DNA of 64,000 nt from Tolypothrix sp. NIES-4075 (GCF_002218085.1 NZ_BDUC01000005.1:448473-512472), one strand, 5' to 3'; shown: positions 36,415 through 45,897, numbered from the stretch's first letter. The notes: a model not told the origin generated them from the sequence alone. Program-made: numbers and translations.

Positions 36415-37942
36415 TCTTATTTACACTCATCGTTTCTTTCTCTAATTCAACCAGTAGTTCTGATTCGATGGGTGTAGTTGAGAGAATATCGTGTTTTAAG
36501 TCACCCCATTTTTTACCCGATCGCATTTTATATAAAGCGACAATTTCCGGGATGTGTGAAGATATTAATACTCGCACGGGTTGAAGTTGATTTAAAAGCC
36601 TCGCATGGCGATATTGAGGAGATTGTTGCAATGCTTCATCTAATTGTTGGGCAAGTTTTTGAGGATTTACATTCGTTTGGTCGAGTAACAAAATGTAATG
36701 TTGCGGCTCCTTGACGGGTACTAAACTTTTAAAGGATGTTCCTTGTAAGGGTAAAGAATCGAGAACTTGACGGACAAATTCAGAATGCAGTTTCTCGCCA
36801 ACTAAATCGCTAATTTCTTGAGTCCGTCCGAGAAATTGCAAACAAGGTGTATTTAAATAGAAATGGGTAACGCTCAGGCGATCGCCTATTCGATAACGAT
36901 ACAATCCTGCTTTCTGAGAAATAATTATCTCATAAATGCCGCCCGTTTTTAATTCATGCAAACGGTAAATTTTCCCGGCTTCATCCTCAAACTCAAAAAA
37001 CACCTCATTCAGCATTGGTACGCATCCTTGCGCTTCAATTAAGGGGATAGTTAGCGGTGCTTCGGTAGCGAGGAGTCCTTTACCCTGTACTAAAACGTTG
37101 GGAAACAATGAACGCAAAAATTCCGCACCATCCGCAGCGTTAGCGCTATCCCAACAAGAGATAAGTTTGAGTTCTTGCCAAAGTTGCGTCCAGGGAATCT
37201 CTGTATTGAGAAGCAGTTGGCGTCGTTGAGGTGAAAGGCGATCGCCTATTTCTAACAAAAGTCGTGTACGATTACTTTGAATATAATCGAGGATAACTTT
37301 AAGAAAACTCGGACTCCAAATAGAGATAATTTCCAACTTTTCTTCGAGTAAAAGTGTCTGAGAAAGTTTATTTTTAAATTCTTCCGCATCACCAACACGA
37401 TTTAGTCCGCGAGGTGAAATCAAAAAAGGACTGAGAAACCATCTTAGCCATCCATCTAAATATTCGGAATCATTCTTTAATCCGATTTCATCTTGTTTTT
37501 CTCCCAACTTTGGCGAAATGCAAAAATATATTTTACCTGTTGAAAACTTTGCTCCATGTATAATTAAATCATGTGCCCAAACACAGAACATTTGATTAAA
37601 AGAACTCAGCAAAGATTTTGTGTAAGGAATTAATTTAGCAGCACCGCGACTTCCAGAAGTTTTTTCATAAAAAAGGATTGATTCAGATGTTAAAAGAGGC
37701 TTTTTAGTTTCCTTTTGTTGTAAAATAAACTTTTCAATATCGTAGTATGCAACTATGGGAATGCGATGCCAATCAGTAATAGATTTGATATTTAAAGATT
37801 TGCCATATTCACTTTTTATAATATATTGAAAAATCTCCTTTTGTATTGCTTGCTGTGAAGCTTGGGGATTTTTTAGAGCATGATGAAACTTCTTAGCAGC
37901 AGGTGTGAGAAGCTTGGCGAATAGTTTAATAATAAAGCGCAT
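36404..37942 (-). CDS. GH3-family acyl-acid amido synthetase-like protein
   Basis: 512 residues. Plant GH3 enzymes adenylate acyl acids and join them to amino acids; bacterial members are of unknown substrate. Visible: FYEKTSGSRGAAKLIPYTKSLL (phosphate-binding Ser/Gly motif), LISCWDSANAADGAEFLRSLFP, LLATEAPLTIP, and the hinge YRYRIGDRLSVT, then FLGRTQEISDLVGEKLHSEFV of the C-terminal domain. An acyltransferase gene precedes it on the same strand. Not to be confused with glycoside hydrolase family 3. Confidence 0.85.
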   Translation of the reverse strand: MRFIIKLFAKLLTPAAKKFHHALKNPQASQQAIQKEIFQYIIKSEYGKSLNIKSITDWHRIPIVAYYDIEKFILQQKETKKPLLTSESILFYEKTSGSRGAAKLIPYTKSLLSSFNQMFCVWAHDLIIHGAKFSTGKIYFCISPKLGEKQDEIGLKNDSEYLDGWLRWFLSPFLISPRGLNRVGDAEEFKNKLSQTLLLEEKLEIISIWSPSFLKVILDYIQSNRTRLLLEIGDRLSPQRRQLLLNTEIPWTQLWQELKLISCWDSANAADGAEFLRSLFPNVLVQGKGLLATEAPLTIPLIEAQGCVPMLNEVFFEFEDEAGKIYRLHELKTGGIYEIIISQKAGLYRYRIGDRLSVTHFYLNTPCLQFLGRTQEISDLVGEKLHSEFVRQVLDSLPLQGTSFKSLVPVKEPQHYILLLDQTNVNPQKLAQQLDEALQQSPQYRHARLLNQLQPVRVLISSHIPEIVALYKMRSGKKWGDLKHDILSTTPIESELLVELEKETMSVNKIIS

Positions 37943-37946
37943 TTAA

Positions 37947-38003
37947 CGTAGTGAGGGCTTTAGCCCTCATAATTTAAATTTTAAGGGCTGAAGCCCTTAC
38001 TAC
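37947..38003. repeat. Paired-hairpin element, copy d (complete)
   Basis: CGTAGT, hairpin GAGGGCTTTAGCCCTC (37953-37968), 14-nt linker, hairpin AAGGGCTGAAGCCCTT (37983-37998), ACTAC. Best-preserved copy with copy f and h. Confidence 0.9.
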
Positions 38004-38026
38004 AAAATTAAGTTTCTCAATTTTCA

Positions 38027-38638
38027 CTATTGACTAAATTTTTTGTTTGGATAAACATGAGTAAAAACAGGAACATAAGTTCCATCTATAATTGTAACTC
38101 CTGGTGCGATGTGATTCCAAGCTCCTAAAAAGACATTGTTACCGATTTTCACCTTTTTAACATATAGGAGTAAATCTTGTTTTTTCGGTTTGATGATGTG
38201 CGAATAAATGCCGACACCGTTACCGAATACGACATTATCGCCGATTTCGATTAAAGCGCGATCGCTTATTTCTAACTGCGGTGTCCAATAAACATTTTTA
38301 CCCACTTTTGACCCCCACAACCGCAACCACAAAGAGAATGCACCAGGGATAAGCCGCAACAGTGTTTCTAACGCGGGAAAGGCAATATATATTACTTGTA
38401 TTTGATGACTTCCCCACCAAGGTGAATAATTTTTACCTGCTAAATAACTGATTCCTTCTTTCAAAGGATAGAAATATTCGTGTATTCTATACACCAATAA
38501 GGGAAATACGTATAAAGAAATCAAAAGCGCCATAATACTTAATATTCCAGGATAAAAGCAAATCCACAATAAAGATGCTGCTGTCAGAAGTATCACTAAA
38601 GCAGGGAAAAAAGAGAAAATAGTACTTAGGGGGGTCAT
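38027..38638 (-). CDS. Membrane-linked hexapeptide-repeat acyltransferase
   Basis: 203 residues. Two hydrophobic helices at the N-terminus (FFPALVILLTAASLLWICFYPGILS and MALLISLYVFPLLVYRIH) then a left-handed beta-helix: GSKVGKNVYWTPQLEISDRALIEIGDNVVFGNGVGIYSH, KVKIGNNVFLGAWNHIAPGVTIIDGTYVPV. CoA-dependent acyl transfer is usual for the fold. It lies 84 bp before the GH3-family gene, spaced by repeat copy d, so the two probably form one modification pathway. Confidence 0.8.
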   Translation of the reverse strand: MTPLSTIFSFFPALVILLTAASLLWICFYPGILSIMALLISLYVFPLLVYRIHEYFYPLKEGISYLAGKNYSPWWGSHQIQVIYIAFPALETLLRLIPGAFSLWLRLWGSKVGKNVYWTPQLEISDRALIEIGDNVVFGNGVGIYSHIIKPKKQDLLLYVKKVKIGNNVFLGAWNHIAPGVTIIDGTYVPVFTHVYPNKKFSQ

Positions 38639-38858
38639 GGAATTTTGAGAATAGCAGACGGTGAATATTCTTGTATAGCCGAAACTTTAGTACTCTGTCT
38701 GGAACTGGTACACTACTGTTTGAAGAAACTATATAACTGATACTTAGTGCCAAAGACAAGTTTCAGCTATTGAAACAAAACGCAATGAATGAGATTGCTG
38801 CCTCGATAATCTCAATAGTCATCTTGAGGCAAGATTATTGACTTAGATAAGGAAGTGA

Positions 38859-39848
38859 ATGTCATTTGTTCAGCACATACACCCTAAACACGATGCATTG
38901 CAAGACCAGTATGAATTGTTGTGCGAAAAGTTAACAAAATTGCGAAGGGATTGCGCGATCGCAGCAGATACCCTCATTCGCTTCCAACTAGACAAGCAAA
39001 TTGAACAAGTCGAAGCCGAAATTGATGACCTTGCACGTCAGCTTGATAACCTGGAAAGAGCTTCGTGCAGCGAACGACTGTACAAGGCTCTATTGCAATT
39101 AGGATACCGAAAACAGGCGCAAAACTTCCGCAAATTTGCTGAGGCTCAATCAGTAGCAGCCTTCCTGATTCACGGTTGTACCCCAGATTACGGGCAACGT
39201 TGGTTATTGAATCGGTTAGTAATCAAGCACGTTCCCAAAAGTATTAGCGGCAAGACAGTGCGAATTGACCTTAACCGAATTGCTCGGAGAAGTGATGTAG
39301 CAGCTTTATGGCGCGAACTCAGTAATCGGGTAGGTTTGGGCAGACAAGGCACACCTGCTGAAATCGCTGAAAGAGTTTATCAATGGTGGCAAACTCAGAG
39401 TGTTTTACTTATTTTCTACGATGTGGATTTTCTGCCTGAACCGTATTTGCAAGAACTAATTCGTGATTTTTGGCTACCATTAGCGACAAAAGCGAGGGGT
39501 AATCTTGCCAACGCCAATCAGTTTCAATTATTAATGTTTATGGTTGATTATGCAGGTTGTGCAGATGGTTGGAATATGCCTTTTGCAGAAAGCTTTGAAG
39601 CAACTTGGAAACCGGATAATCCGGTTAAATTGCCTGTAATTACAGAATTTTCCGAGCATGAACTGACCAACTGGCTAGAGCATGAAGCGGATGAACTACC
39701 GAGTAAACTAACAGATGAGGTGGGTGAAACAGTAGAGAAGATACTAGAAAATAGCGACAACGGCATTCCAGAACCCGTAATGGCAGAAATTTGTCGTTTG
39801 TCTGATTGTGACTGGTACGAACACGAGGAAAAATGGCTGAAGTTCTAG
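38859..39848 (+). CDS. Inactive-STAND (iSTAND) protein with helical N-terminal adaptor
   Basis: 329 residues. Residues 1-66 are helical (LQDQYELLCEKLTKL, FQLDKQIEQVEAEIDDLARQL), like an effector-associated adaptor domain. The rest matches the iSTAND type of P-loop-derived domain: FLIHGCTPDYGQRWLLNRLV occupies the Walker A place but lacks the G-K-T lysine, and VLLIFYDVDFLPEPYLQELI stands in for Walker B. So it should not hydrolyse NTP and probably works as a binding or adaptor protein. AAGGAAGTGA precedes the ATG. It overlaps the MoxR gene by 16 bp. Confidence 0.75.
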   Translation: MSFVQHIHPKHDALQDQYELLCEKLTKLRRDCAIAADTLIRFQLDKQIEQVEAEIDDLARQLDNLERASCSERLYKALLQLGYRKQAQNFRKFAEAQSVAAFLIHGCTPDYGQRWLLNRLVIKHVPKSISGKTVRIDLNRIARRSDVAALWRELSNRVGLGRQGTPAEIAERVYQWWQTQSVLLIFYDVDFLPEPYLQELIRDFWLPLATKARGNLANANQFQLLMFMVDYAGCADGWNMPFAESFEATWKPDNPVKLPVITEFSEHELTNWLEHEADELPSKLTDEVGETVEKILENSDNGIPEPVMAEICRLSDCDWYEHEEKWLKF

Positions 39849-40765
39849 GCAAGCAAGTATTGGAATATACAGGCAAAGTGCAGCCCAAACTCGGAGAACG
39901 GGGAGCTAAGGGACAGCTTTTGTATCCTTATCTACCCAATCCGGAACTGGTGGAAGCGGTGAATCTGGCGATTTATTTGGAACGACCGTTACTGCTGAAG
40001 GGGGAACCGGGATGTGGTAAAACTCAATTGGCGATCGCAGTTGCCTACGAATTAAGCTTGGATTTGAAAGCTTGGTACGTAAAATCCACGAGTAGGGCGC
40101 GGGATGGTTTGTATAGTTACGATGCCGTGGGACGGTTGCGGGATGCCCAGCTTGCGGCTTCTAATCGCTTAACGCCAGAACAAATCCAGCGCATCGATGA
40201 CCCAACTGCCTACGTGCGTTTGGGACCATTGGGACAAGCATTTCAGCAGGAGAATCCTACAGTGGTGCTGATTGACGAGATTGATAAAGCTGATATTGAC
40301 TTTCCCAACGATTTGCTGCTGGAACTGGATGAGCGGCGATTTATTGTTGAGGAAACCGGTCAGGAAGTTGAGGCAAAAGCAGCCCCAATCGTGATTATTA
40401 CCAGCAATGATGAGAAAGATTTACCAGATGCCTTTTTGCGTCGGTGTTTGTTTCATTATGTGGAATTTCCTAGCAGTGAAACCCTCGTCCAAATTATAAA
40501 TGCTTTATTTCCAACTACATCAAAGGAGTTAGTCGCTCAAGCTATAACTCGCTTTTTGCAACTGCGGGACGAAATGCGGAAAGATAAAGGGGAAGCAGGT
40601 AAGAAAGTTAGCACCAGCGAATTAATTGACTGGTTTCGTGTTCTGCGTCGCTATCCTCAAGATGAGGCACTGGCAAAACTGAATGGTAAGCTTCCTTATG
40701 CTGGCGTCTTACTTAAAAGTTTGGATGACCATATTCGTTATCTGAGGTTGAGTAAAGGTGGATGA
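39833..40765 (+). CDS. MoxR-type AAA+ ATPase
   Basis: 310 residues. Walker A GEPGCGKTQLAI near 57-68, Walker B VVLIDEIDKADIDFPND near 144, sensor ITSNDEKDLPDAFLRR with the arginine finger. MoxR ATPases remodel or activate partners together with vWA proteins. ATG start 16 bp inside the preceding gene, GAGGAA ribosome site; the stop overlaps the vWA gene by 8 bp, meaning obligate co-expression. Confidence 0.93.
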   Translation: MAEVLGKQVLEYTGKVQPKLGERGAKGQLLYPYLPNPELVEAVNLAIYLERPLLLKGEPGCGKTQLAIAVAYELSLDLKAWYVKSTSRARDGLYSYDAVGRLRDAQLAASNRLTPEQIQRIDDPTAYVRLGPLGQAFQQENPTVVLIDEIDKADIDFPNDLLLELDERRFIVEETGQEVEAKAAPIVIITSNDEKDLPDAFLRRCLFHYVEFPSSETLVQIINALFPTTSKELVAQAITRFLQLRDEMRKDKGEAGKKVSTSELIDWFRVLRRYPQDEALAKLNGKLPYAGVLLKSLDDHIRYLRLSKGG

Positions 40766-42134
40766 CCTACCGCTACTGGAACTGTTTACTCGACTGCGAG
40801 AAGCTGGTCTACAGCTAGGTATCGATGATTACCAGGCGGTATTGCAGGCTTTGCAAGCTGGTTATGGTCTGCCCAATCGAGCAGCTTTAGCTAGGTTGTG
40901 CCGGACACTGTGGGTCAGGTCAGCAGATGATATGCGCTTGTTTAACTACTACTTTGAACTGTTGATTGGCAGTGAGGAAGAGGATTTATTAAATAGTGAA
41001 CAGTATGCCAAGGAAGTTAAAAATGTTCGCCTTGTTACCCATGCAGCCTTAGCGGGAGTCTTGATTTTGGGAATTGCAGTAGCGCTGCGGTTTGATCGTC
41101 CTCAGAATTCGACTACCACACCCTCTGGTTCTGTGCCGATTCCAACATTAGTGCCAACGAAAGCACCCCTACCCCTACCAACTCTGAAACCAATACCGAC
41201 CCCTACAGCGCAAATAACTCAAAATCAACCAATTCAAAATCAACCAATTTGGCAACCTTGGTATCTGCTGCTGATTCTGGCTTTGAGTGCTGGATGTGTA
41301 TGGTTGGTAAATCTGTTGATGCAACGCCGCGACCGACAGAGTGCTGAACCCTCCATACCAGAGCCAAATCCGGCTGTGACTTCAGAATTGCTTCACGAGA
41401 TAGAAGATGAAGTACAGGTTGCCCAGGCTGTGCGCCAGGTTACTAGCAGCCATGAGGAAATATCGAGAGAACACTTACTTTTGTCTGCTGACTACCTTCC
41501 TGTAACTCAGCGGCAAATGAAGCAAAACTGGCGTTACTTGCGGCGTTTGGTGCGAGAGGGCATACCAACTGAACTAGATATAGACGCAACGATTAACCAG
41601 TTGGGACGTTACGGAATTTTGCTAGAGCCTGTGTTGCTACCGCGTCGAGTCAACCGAACCGAGCTGCTATTGCTGATTGACCAAGATGGCTCAATGGTTC
41701 CTTTTCATTCGCTGTCCCACCGTTTGGTCGAAACAGCCCAACGAGGAGGACGCTTAGGAAAGTTTAATATTTACTACTTTCATAACTGTCCAGATGAGTA
41801 TATTTATCGAGACACCTATCATCAGAAAGCTGAATTAATCAAAGATGTTTTAAACAGGCTGCGTCAGGAGCGAACAGTTGTACTGATATTTAGCGATGGA
41901 GGTGCTGCCCGTGGTGGTTTAAATTCGGAGCGGATTGAGTTGACGAAGGCATTTCTCAATCAACTCAAACAGCACGTCCGTTATGTAGCGTGGCTGAATC
42001 CAATGCCGAGAAAGCGTTGGCTTGGTACAACAGCAGGAGAAATTGCTGGTCTAGTGCCGATGTTTGAAGTATCACGTCAGGGTTTAAGTGGGGCGATCGA
42101 TGCTTTGCGGGGTCGCAATAAAAATCTTGTATAA
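40758..42134 (+). CDS. Membrane vWA-domain protein
   Basis: 458 residues. N-terminal 80 residues (LLELFTRLREAGLQLGIDDYQAVLQAL, TLWVRSADDMRLFNYYFE) are the helical domain common to cyanobacterial MoxR-linked vWA proteins. Two transmembrane helices: AALAGVLILGIAVALRF (about 95-111) and YLLLILALSAGCVWLVNLL (about 172-190), with a Pro/Thr-rich loop between. The vWA part starts near 303: LLLLIDQDGSMVPFHSLSH is the MIDAS region with Asp in place of the first Ser (D-x-D-G-S), then FSDGGAARGG near 377. GTG start. Probably the partner of MoxR. Confidence 0.85.
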   Translation: MDDLPLLELFTRLREAGLQLGIDDYQAVLQALQAGYGLPNRAALARLCRTLWVRSADDMRLFNYYFELLIGSEEEDLLNSEQYAKEVKNVRLVTHAALAGVLILGIAVALRFDRPQNSTTTPSGSVPIPTLVPTKAPLPLPTLKPIPTPTAQITQNQPIQNQPIWQPWYLLLILALSAGCVWLVNLLMQRRDRQSAEPSIPEPNPAVTSELLHEIEDEVQVAQAVRQVTSSHEEISREHLLLSADYLPVTQRQMKQNWRYLRRLVREGIPTELDIDATINQLGRYGILLEPVLLPRRVNRTELLLLIDQDGSMVPFHSLSHRLVETAQRGGRLGKFNIYYFHNCPDEYIYRDTYHQKAELIKDVLNRLRQERTVVLIFSDGGAARGGLNSERIELTKAFLNQLKQHVRYVAWLNPMPRKRWLGTTAGEIAGLVPMFEVSRQGLSGAIDALRGRNKNLV

Positions 42135-42151
42135 CTCCACAGGGGAAGAAA

Positions 42152-44284
42152 ATGAGCTCAACTACATCTCGTAGCGAAGCCAAATCTAAAGCTGCTACAC
42201 GTCGCATTCAATCTTTTCGTCAACGCTTTGGCGAAGCGCATTTCTATTTGGCTTGTCAGGCTGCTTTTCCCCTAGCAGTTACGCCCGATTTACTCTACCA
42301 AATCTGGGCTTACTTTCAACGCGATATCAATGGAAAAGTCCTCGATATCCCCTGGATTGCAGTTTCAGATGTACTGCTGAACCTTTGCGATGAGGTTGGT
42401 TACGAACTATATGAAATGGATTCGACAATCCGCAACGAACTTTTGCATCAACTTAAAGAGAATCCTTGTTTTAGTCAGCAGCGAATTCAGGAACTATCCA
42501 AATTTTTGATTACCTATTTGCAGCATCAACTCGATAGTCCTGACCTTGACACCCGTGATTTTGCCCAAGCTCAAAAGTGGACTGCTTTAGCGTATACTTC
42601 TCCAGATGAAGCAGCTCGTGAACTTGCTTTCACCCTCACAAATTTAAAACTGCAAGACCACTCTGAGTGGATACGCTTAACTTCGCTGGTCGAAACCTTA
42701 GTAGAACCCCTAGGAGACTATGAACCACTGCTAGTTTATGTTCGTAGCATGAAAAGCTTTGTTAGAGGGGATGTCAAAGAGGCAAAAAATCACCTTAGCA
42801 GAGTGCTGGACTCGAAAAACCAGATTGAGGTTGCTGGAATCAAGTTGTTGATTCCAGACCAACTTAAAGCAGACCCTTCGCCTAGTGCTTCTCCTGCATG
42901 GAAAAAGCATCGCTCGTCAATTATTGCTGGTTTAGCAATTGTTGTAACAGGAGGATTCTTTATTTGGCAGACGGCACTAAACCCATCATGGTCGCCGTTG
43001 TCGTTGTTTAATCAAGAACAGAAAACCTTAACACAAAACATTCTGTGGATACAAAATACAACTCTCAGAGGGCATAGCGATCGGGTCATTAGCGTCCGTT
43101 TCAGTCCGGATGGGAGGTTGCTTGCTTCTGCTAGTGACGACAAATCAATCAAACTTTGGGGAATACCGAACATGACTTTGCGCTCCTCTCTAGAAGGATT
43201 GGACAAGTCGCCTAATGGAATAGGACATGCTGCTGGTGTTTATGGTGTGAGTTTCAGTCCGGATGGGCAAACTATAGCTACCGCTGGGGGGGAAGGCTGG
43301 GTGAAATTGTGGCGGACTCGTGACGGCTATATGATTAAAACGTTGCAAGGACACAGCAGTGGAGTCAATAGCGTTAGTTTCAGTCCGGATGAGCCGATAC
43401 TTGCTTCTGCTAGTGATGACAAGACCGTCAAACTCTGGGATATCATCACAGATAAAGAAATTAAAACCCTTACCGGGCATATCGCTGCTGTCAATAGCAT
43501 CAGTTTCAGCCCGGATGGCAAGACGATCGCTTCTGCTAGTGCTGACAAGACCATCAAAATCTGGGATATCATCACAGCTAAAGAAATTAAAACCCTCACC
43601 GGGCATACCGCTGCTGTCAATAGCATCAGTTTCAGCCCGGATGAGCGGATGCTTGCTTCTGCTAGTGCTGACAATACCATCAAACTCTGGGATATCGCCA
43701 CAGGTAAACTAATTAAAACCCTCATCGGGCATAGCGATTCGGTCATTAGCGTCACCTTCAGTCCGGATGGTAAGACGATCGCTTCTGCCAGTGCTGACAA
43801 GACCATTAAAATCTGGAATTTAGATGGGCAGCTACTGCAAACCCTGACTCAACCAAATGAGGCGTATTCTATAGCCTTTAGTCCTGATGGTAGGACGCTT
43901 GCTAGTAGCAGCGGAAAAGATATCATACTGTGGCAAAGAGGCACGGTTTCCGCTTTGGTTACTGCATTAAAAAATAATGATACCAATGTTCGCAGGACTG
44001 CTGCCTCAGCTTTGGGAAGTATTGGTTCAGAGGCAACGTCTGCTGTCCCTGCACTCATCGAAGCATTGAAAGATTCAGATGCAAATGTTCGCCAAAGTGC
44101 AGCTTCTGCCTTGGGAAATATTGGATCAGATGCAAAAGCTGCTATCCCTGCTCTTACTCAAGCACAAAACAACGATTCAGATGCAAATGTGCGCCAAAGT
44201 GCGACTTATGCCCTGGCAAATATCAATTATTCAAATCCATCGCTTATACCTCCAGATCGGCTCAAGGGAGTGGGTACACGTTAA
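42152..44284 (+). CDS. Membrane WD40-HEAT protein of the MoxR-vWA operon
   Basis: 710 residues. N-terminal 230 residues hold a conserved cyanobacterial domain (FGEAHFYLACQAAFPLAVTP, DIPWIAVSDVLLNLCDEVGYELYEMD) typical of proteins beside MoxR/vWA genes; it may be the VMAP-like third component. One transmembrane helix SSIIAGLAIVVTGGFFIW (about 255-272). Then seven WD40 repeats (about 300-600), one propeller, ending in about three HEAT repeats (ALVTALKNNDTNVRRTAASA; DSDANVRQSAASALGNIG). Repeats 4 to 6 are near-identical at DNA level (period 126 bp). No protease, caspase or nuclease domain was seen, so it is likely a sensor or scaffold. Confidence 0.85.
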   Translation: MSSTTSRSEAKSKAATRRIQSFRQRFGEAHFYLACQAAFPLAVTPDLLYQIWAYFQRDINGKVLDIPWIAVSDVLLNLCDEVGYELYEMDSTIRNELLHQLKENPCFSQQRIQELSKFLITYLQHQLDSPDLDTRDFAQAQKWTALAYTSPDEAARELAFTLTNLKLQDHSEWIRLTSLVETLVEPLGDYEPLLVYVRSMKSFVRGDVKEAKNHLSRVLDSKNQIEVAGIKLLIPDQLKADPSPSASPAWKKHRSSIIAGLAIVVTGGFFIWQTALNPSWSPLSLFNQEQKTLTQNILWIQNTTLRGHSDRVISVRFSPDGRLLASASDDKSIKLWGIPNMTLRSSLEGLDKSPNGIGHAAGVYGVSFSPDGQTIATAGGEGWVKLWRTRDGYMIKTLQGHSSGVNSVSFSPDEPILASASDDKTVKLWDIITDKEIKTLTGHIAAVNSISFSPDGKTIASASADKTIKIWDIITAKEIKTLTGHTAAVNSISFSPDERMLASASADNTIKLWDIATGKLIKTLIGHSDSVISVTFSPDGKTIASASADKTIKIWNLDGQLLQTLTQPNEAYSIAFSPDGRTLASSSGKDIILWQRGTVSALVTALKNNDTNVRRTAASALGSIGSEATSAVPALIEALKDSDANVRQSAASALGNIGSDAKAAIPALTQAQNNDSDANVRQSATYALANINYSNPSLIPPDRLKGVGTR

Positions 44285-44361
44285 ACCTAAATTGCAATAC
44301 CTATATTTCTTAAGAAGTCCACACTGACAGGAGTACCTGTACAGTCTGTGGAGTCGTCACT

Positions 44362-44985
44362 TTAACCCTGGCTCAAAATCCCCACTAAAATCTGCATCAA
44401 CATTTCTAAATCTGTAGGCACCCGATATAACATTAAATGTTGCGTTACTACCCGCGAAACACGCTCAAAACTGCCAAACTGCCAAATATCCCCAGTTGTC
44501 ACCGCACCATATAAAATCGGGTCTTGCAACTCCACCCAACTATCAAGGGCTATCAACTCAGCTGCTAATTGCGTAAAACCCCGTGTTAAGTCTGCCTGTT
44601 TTGCTTCCACCAATAGCACATTGTGTTTTGATTGTAAATAGTAATCCAAATCGCCTCTCAGGTATTGGTCAATCTCAATCGAGTACTCAATATTGACTAT
44701 TGCCTCTGTGATATGCGCTACTTCTAACAGGATAGGTGCAATTAAAACTTCCCGTCGTGCTGCTTCACTAGTTAAGCTGACACGAGTAATTCCTTCCTCC
44801 AAGCGTTGCTTTAAGTCTGGGAGTCGGGTTAGTTCCATTGAAGAGGCAATAGGGAAGTTGATTGTACCCTTAGTTAAACTTGCTCCTAGCTCTCGCAGGA
44901 TATCCCCTGGAGCAAACTTCATGAGAAAGTAACTCCCAAAGGTGTAAGACTCATTCGGTTTGAGGATAGGGGGACGCTGAGTCAT
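44362..44985 (-). CDS. PD-(D/E)XK nuclease-like protein, unknown role
   Basis: 207 residues. Core signature GDLDYYLQSKHNVLLVEAKQADLTRGFTQLAAELIAL: Asp, then Glu-x-Lys, then the Gln helix. N-terminal half is helical with RVSLTSEAARREVLIAPILLEV. A frequent lone cyanobacterial gene. Convergent with the WD40 gene, so not in that operon. Confidence 0.65.
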   Translation of the reverse strand: MTQRPPILKPNESYTFGSYFLMKFAPGDILRELGASLTKGTINFPIASSMELTRLPDLKQRLEEGITRVSLTSEAARREVLIAPILLEVAHITEAIVNIEYSIEIDQYLRGDLDYYLQSKHNVLLVEAKQADLTRGFTQLAAELIALDSWVELQDPILYGAVTTGDIWQFGSFERVSRVVTQHLMLYRVPTDLEMLMQILVGILSQG

Positions 44986-45148
44986 GGGATTTTAGATTTT
45001 GGAGATTTTCACGTCGAAATTTGGCAATCGAACTCAAGCGATCGCACCACCATTGATCTATCATGCAATCTACTTGAGGATGGGATGCTTTGAATGAGTG
45101 CGATCGCTCCCTATTCAATATATTCTTTTTTCTGGCTGATTTTTTATC

Positions 45149-45760
45149 TCAACTTCCCGCATCAAAAATTTGTTGTGCAGTCAAATTCAGTTCCGGAAAA
45201 GTCGGAGATATTAAGCGCTCATCACCTCTAAACTGAGTAATTTGATATTCTTCACCAATTAATTGATAGACTGATATAGTCGGTTGTTTTGGATTGCCAA
45301 TATATTTCATACCGCCTAAGCCTAAGTAATCGACTATCCAATATTCAACCACACCAATTTCTTCATATTCCCCCATCTTTTTGTTATAATCATCACGCCA
45401 GTTTGTGCTAACTACCTCAACAATTAAAGGGATTGATGCACCTAACTGAACAGTAGAATATTTTTCCCAAAGTTGTTCTGATTGGAGGACAGAACGGTTT
45501 AATAGCAGTACGTCTGGTGAGTAAACTGAGTCGCTACTAGCCGATTGAACTAATGCTGTTTTCGGGATGAAAAAGGGAAGCTTTAATCGTTTGATTTCCA
45601 CAGACAATTCAACCGTTAAAAATCCTGTAACTTCTTCGTGTAACCCTATCGGTTGCGACATTTCAACAACTGCCCCATCATGTAATTCATAGCGTCCGTT
45701 TTCTGGTTTTGTTTCCAGAAATTGTTCTACTGTTAGTAGTTTGCTCAATGCCTGAGTCAT
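45149..45760 (-). CDS. Uma2 family (DUF820) protein
   Basis: 203 residues. LLTVEQFLETKPENGRYELHDGAVVEMSQP, SVYSPDVLLLNRSVL, IPLIVEVVSTNWRDDYNKKMGEYEEIGVVEYWIVDYLGLGG show the family core (E-x-V, D-Y). The second member in this window; differs clearly from the one at 17901. Role unsettled. Confidence 0.88.
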   Translation of the reverse strand: MTQALSKLLTVEQFLETKPENGRYELHDGAVVEMSQPIGLHEEVTGFLTVELSVEIKRLKLPFFIPKTALVQSASSDSVYSPDVLLLNRSVLQSEQLWEKYSTVQLGASIPLIVEVVSTNWRDDYNKKMGEYEEIGVVEYWIVDYLGLGGMKYIGNPKQPTISVYQLIGEEYQITQFRGDERLISPTFPELNLTAQQIFDAGS

Positions 45761-45897
45761 AAGTATTCAGCCTCAAACTAAAGATTGCTTATTTTTGATT
45801 CAACTTTTTCAACTACTTGGCGAGCATATTTAAATTATATTTAAATGTTTGCCTAATTGTGGTGTTTTTTCTAAAAGGCATTCTCTTTAATTAAGAC

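Noticed and set aside
43190..43806. Antisense frames of 138 and 159 residues
   Set aside because: They are shadows of the WD40 repeats on the opposite strand.
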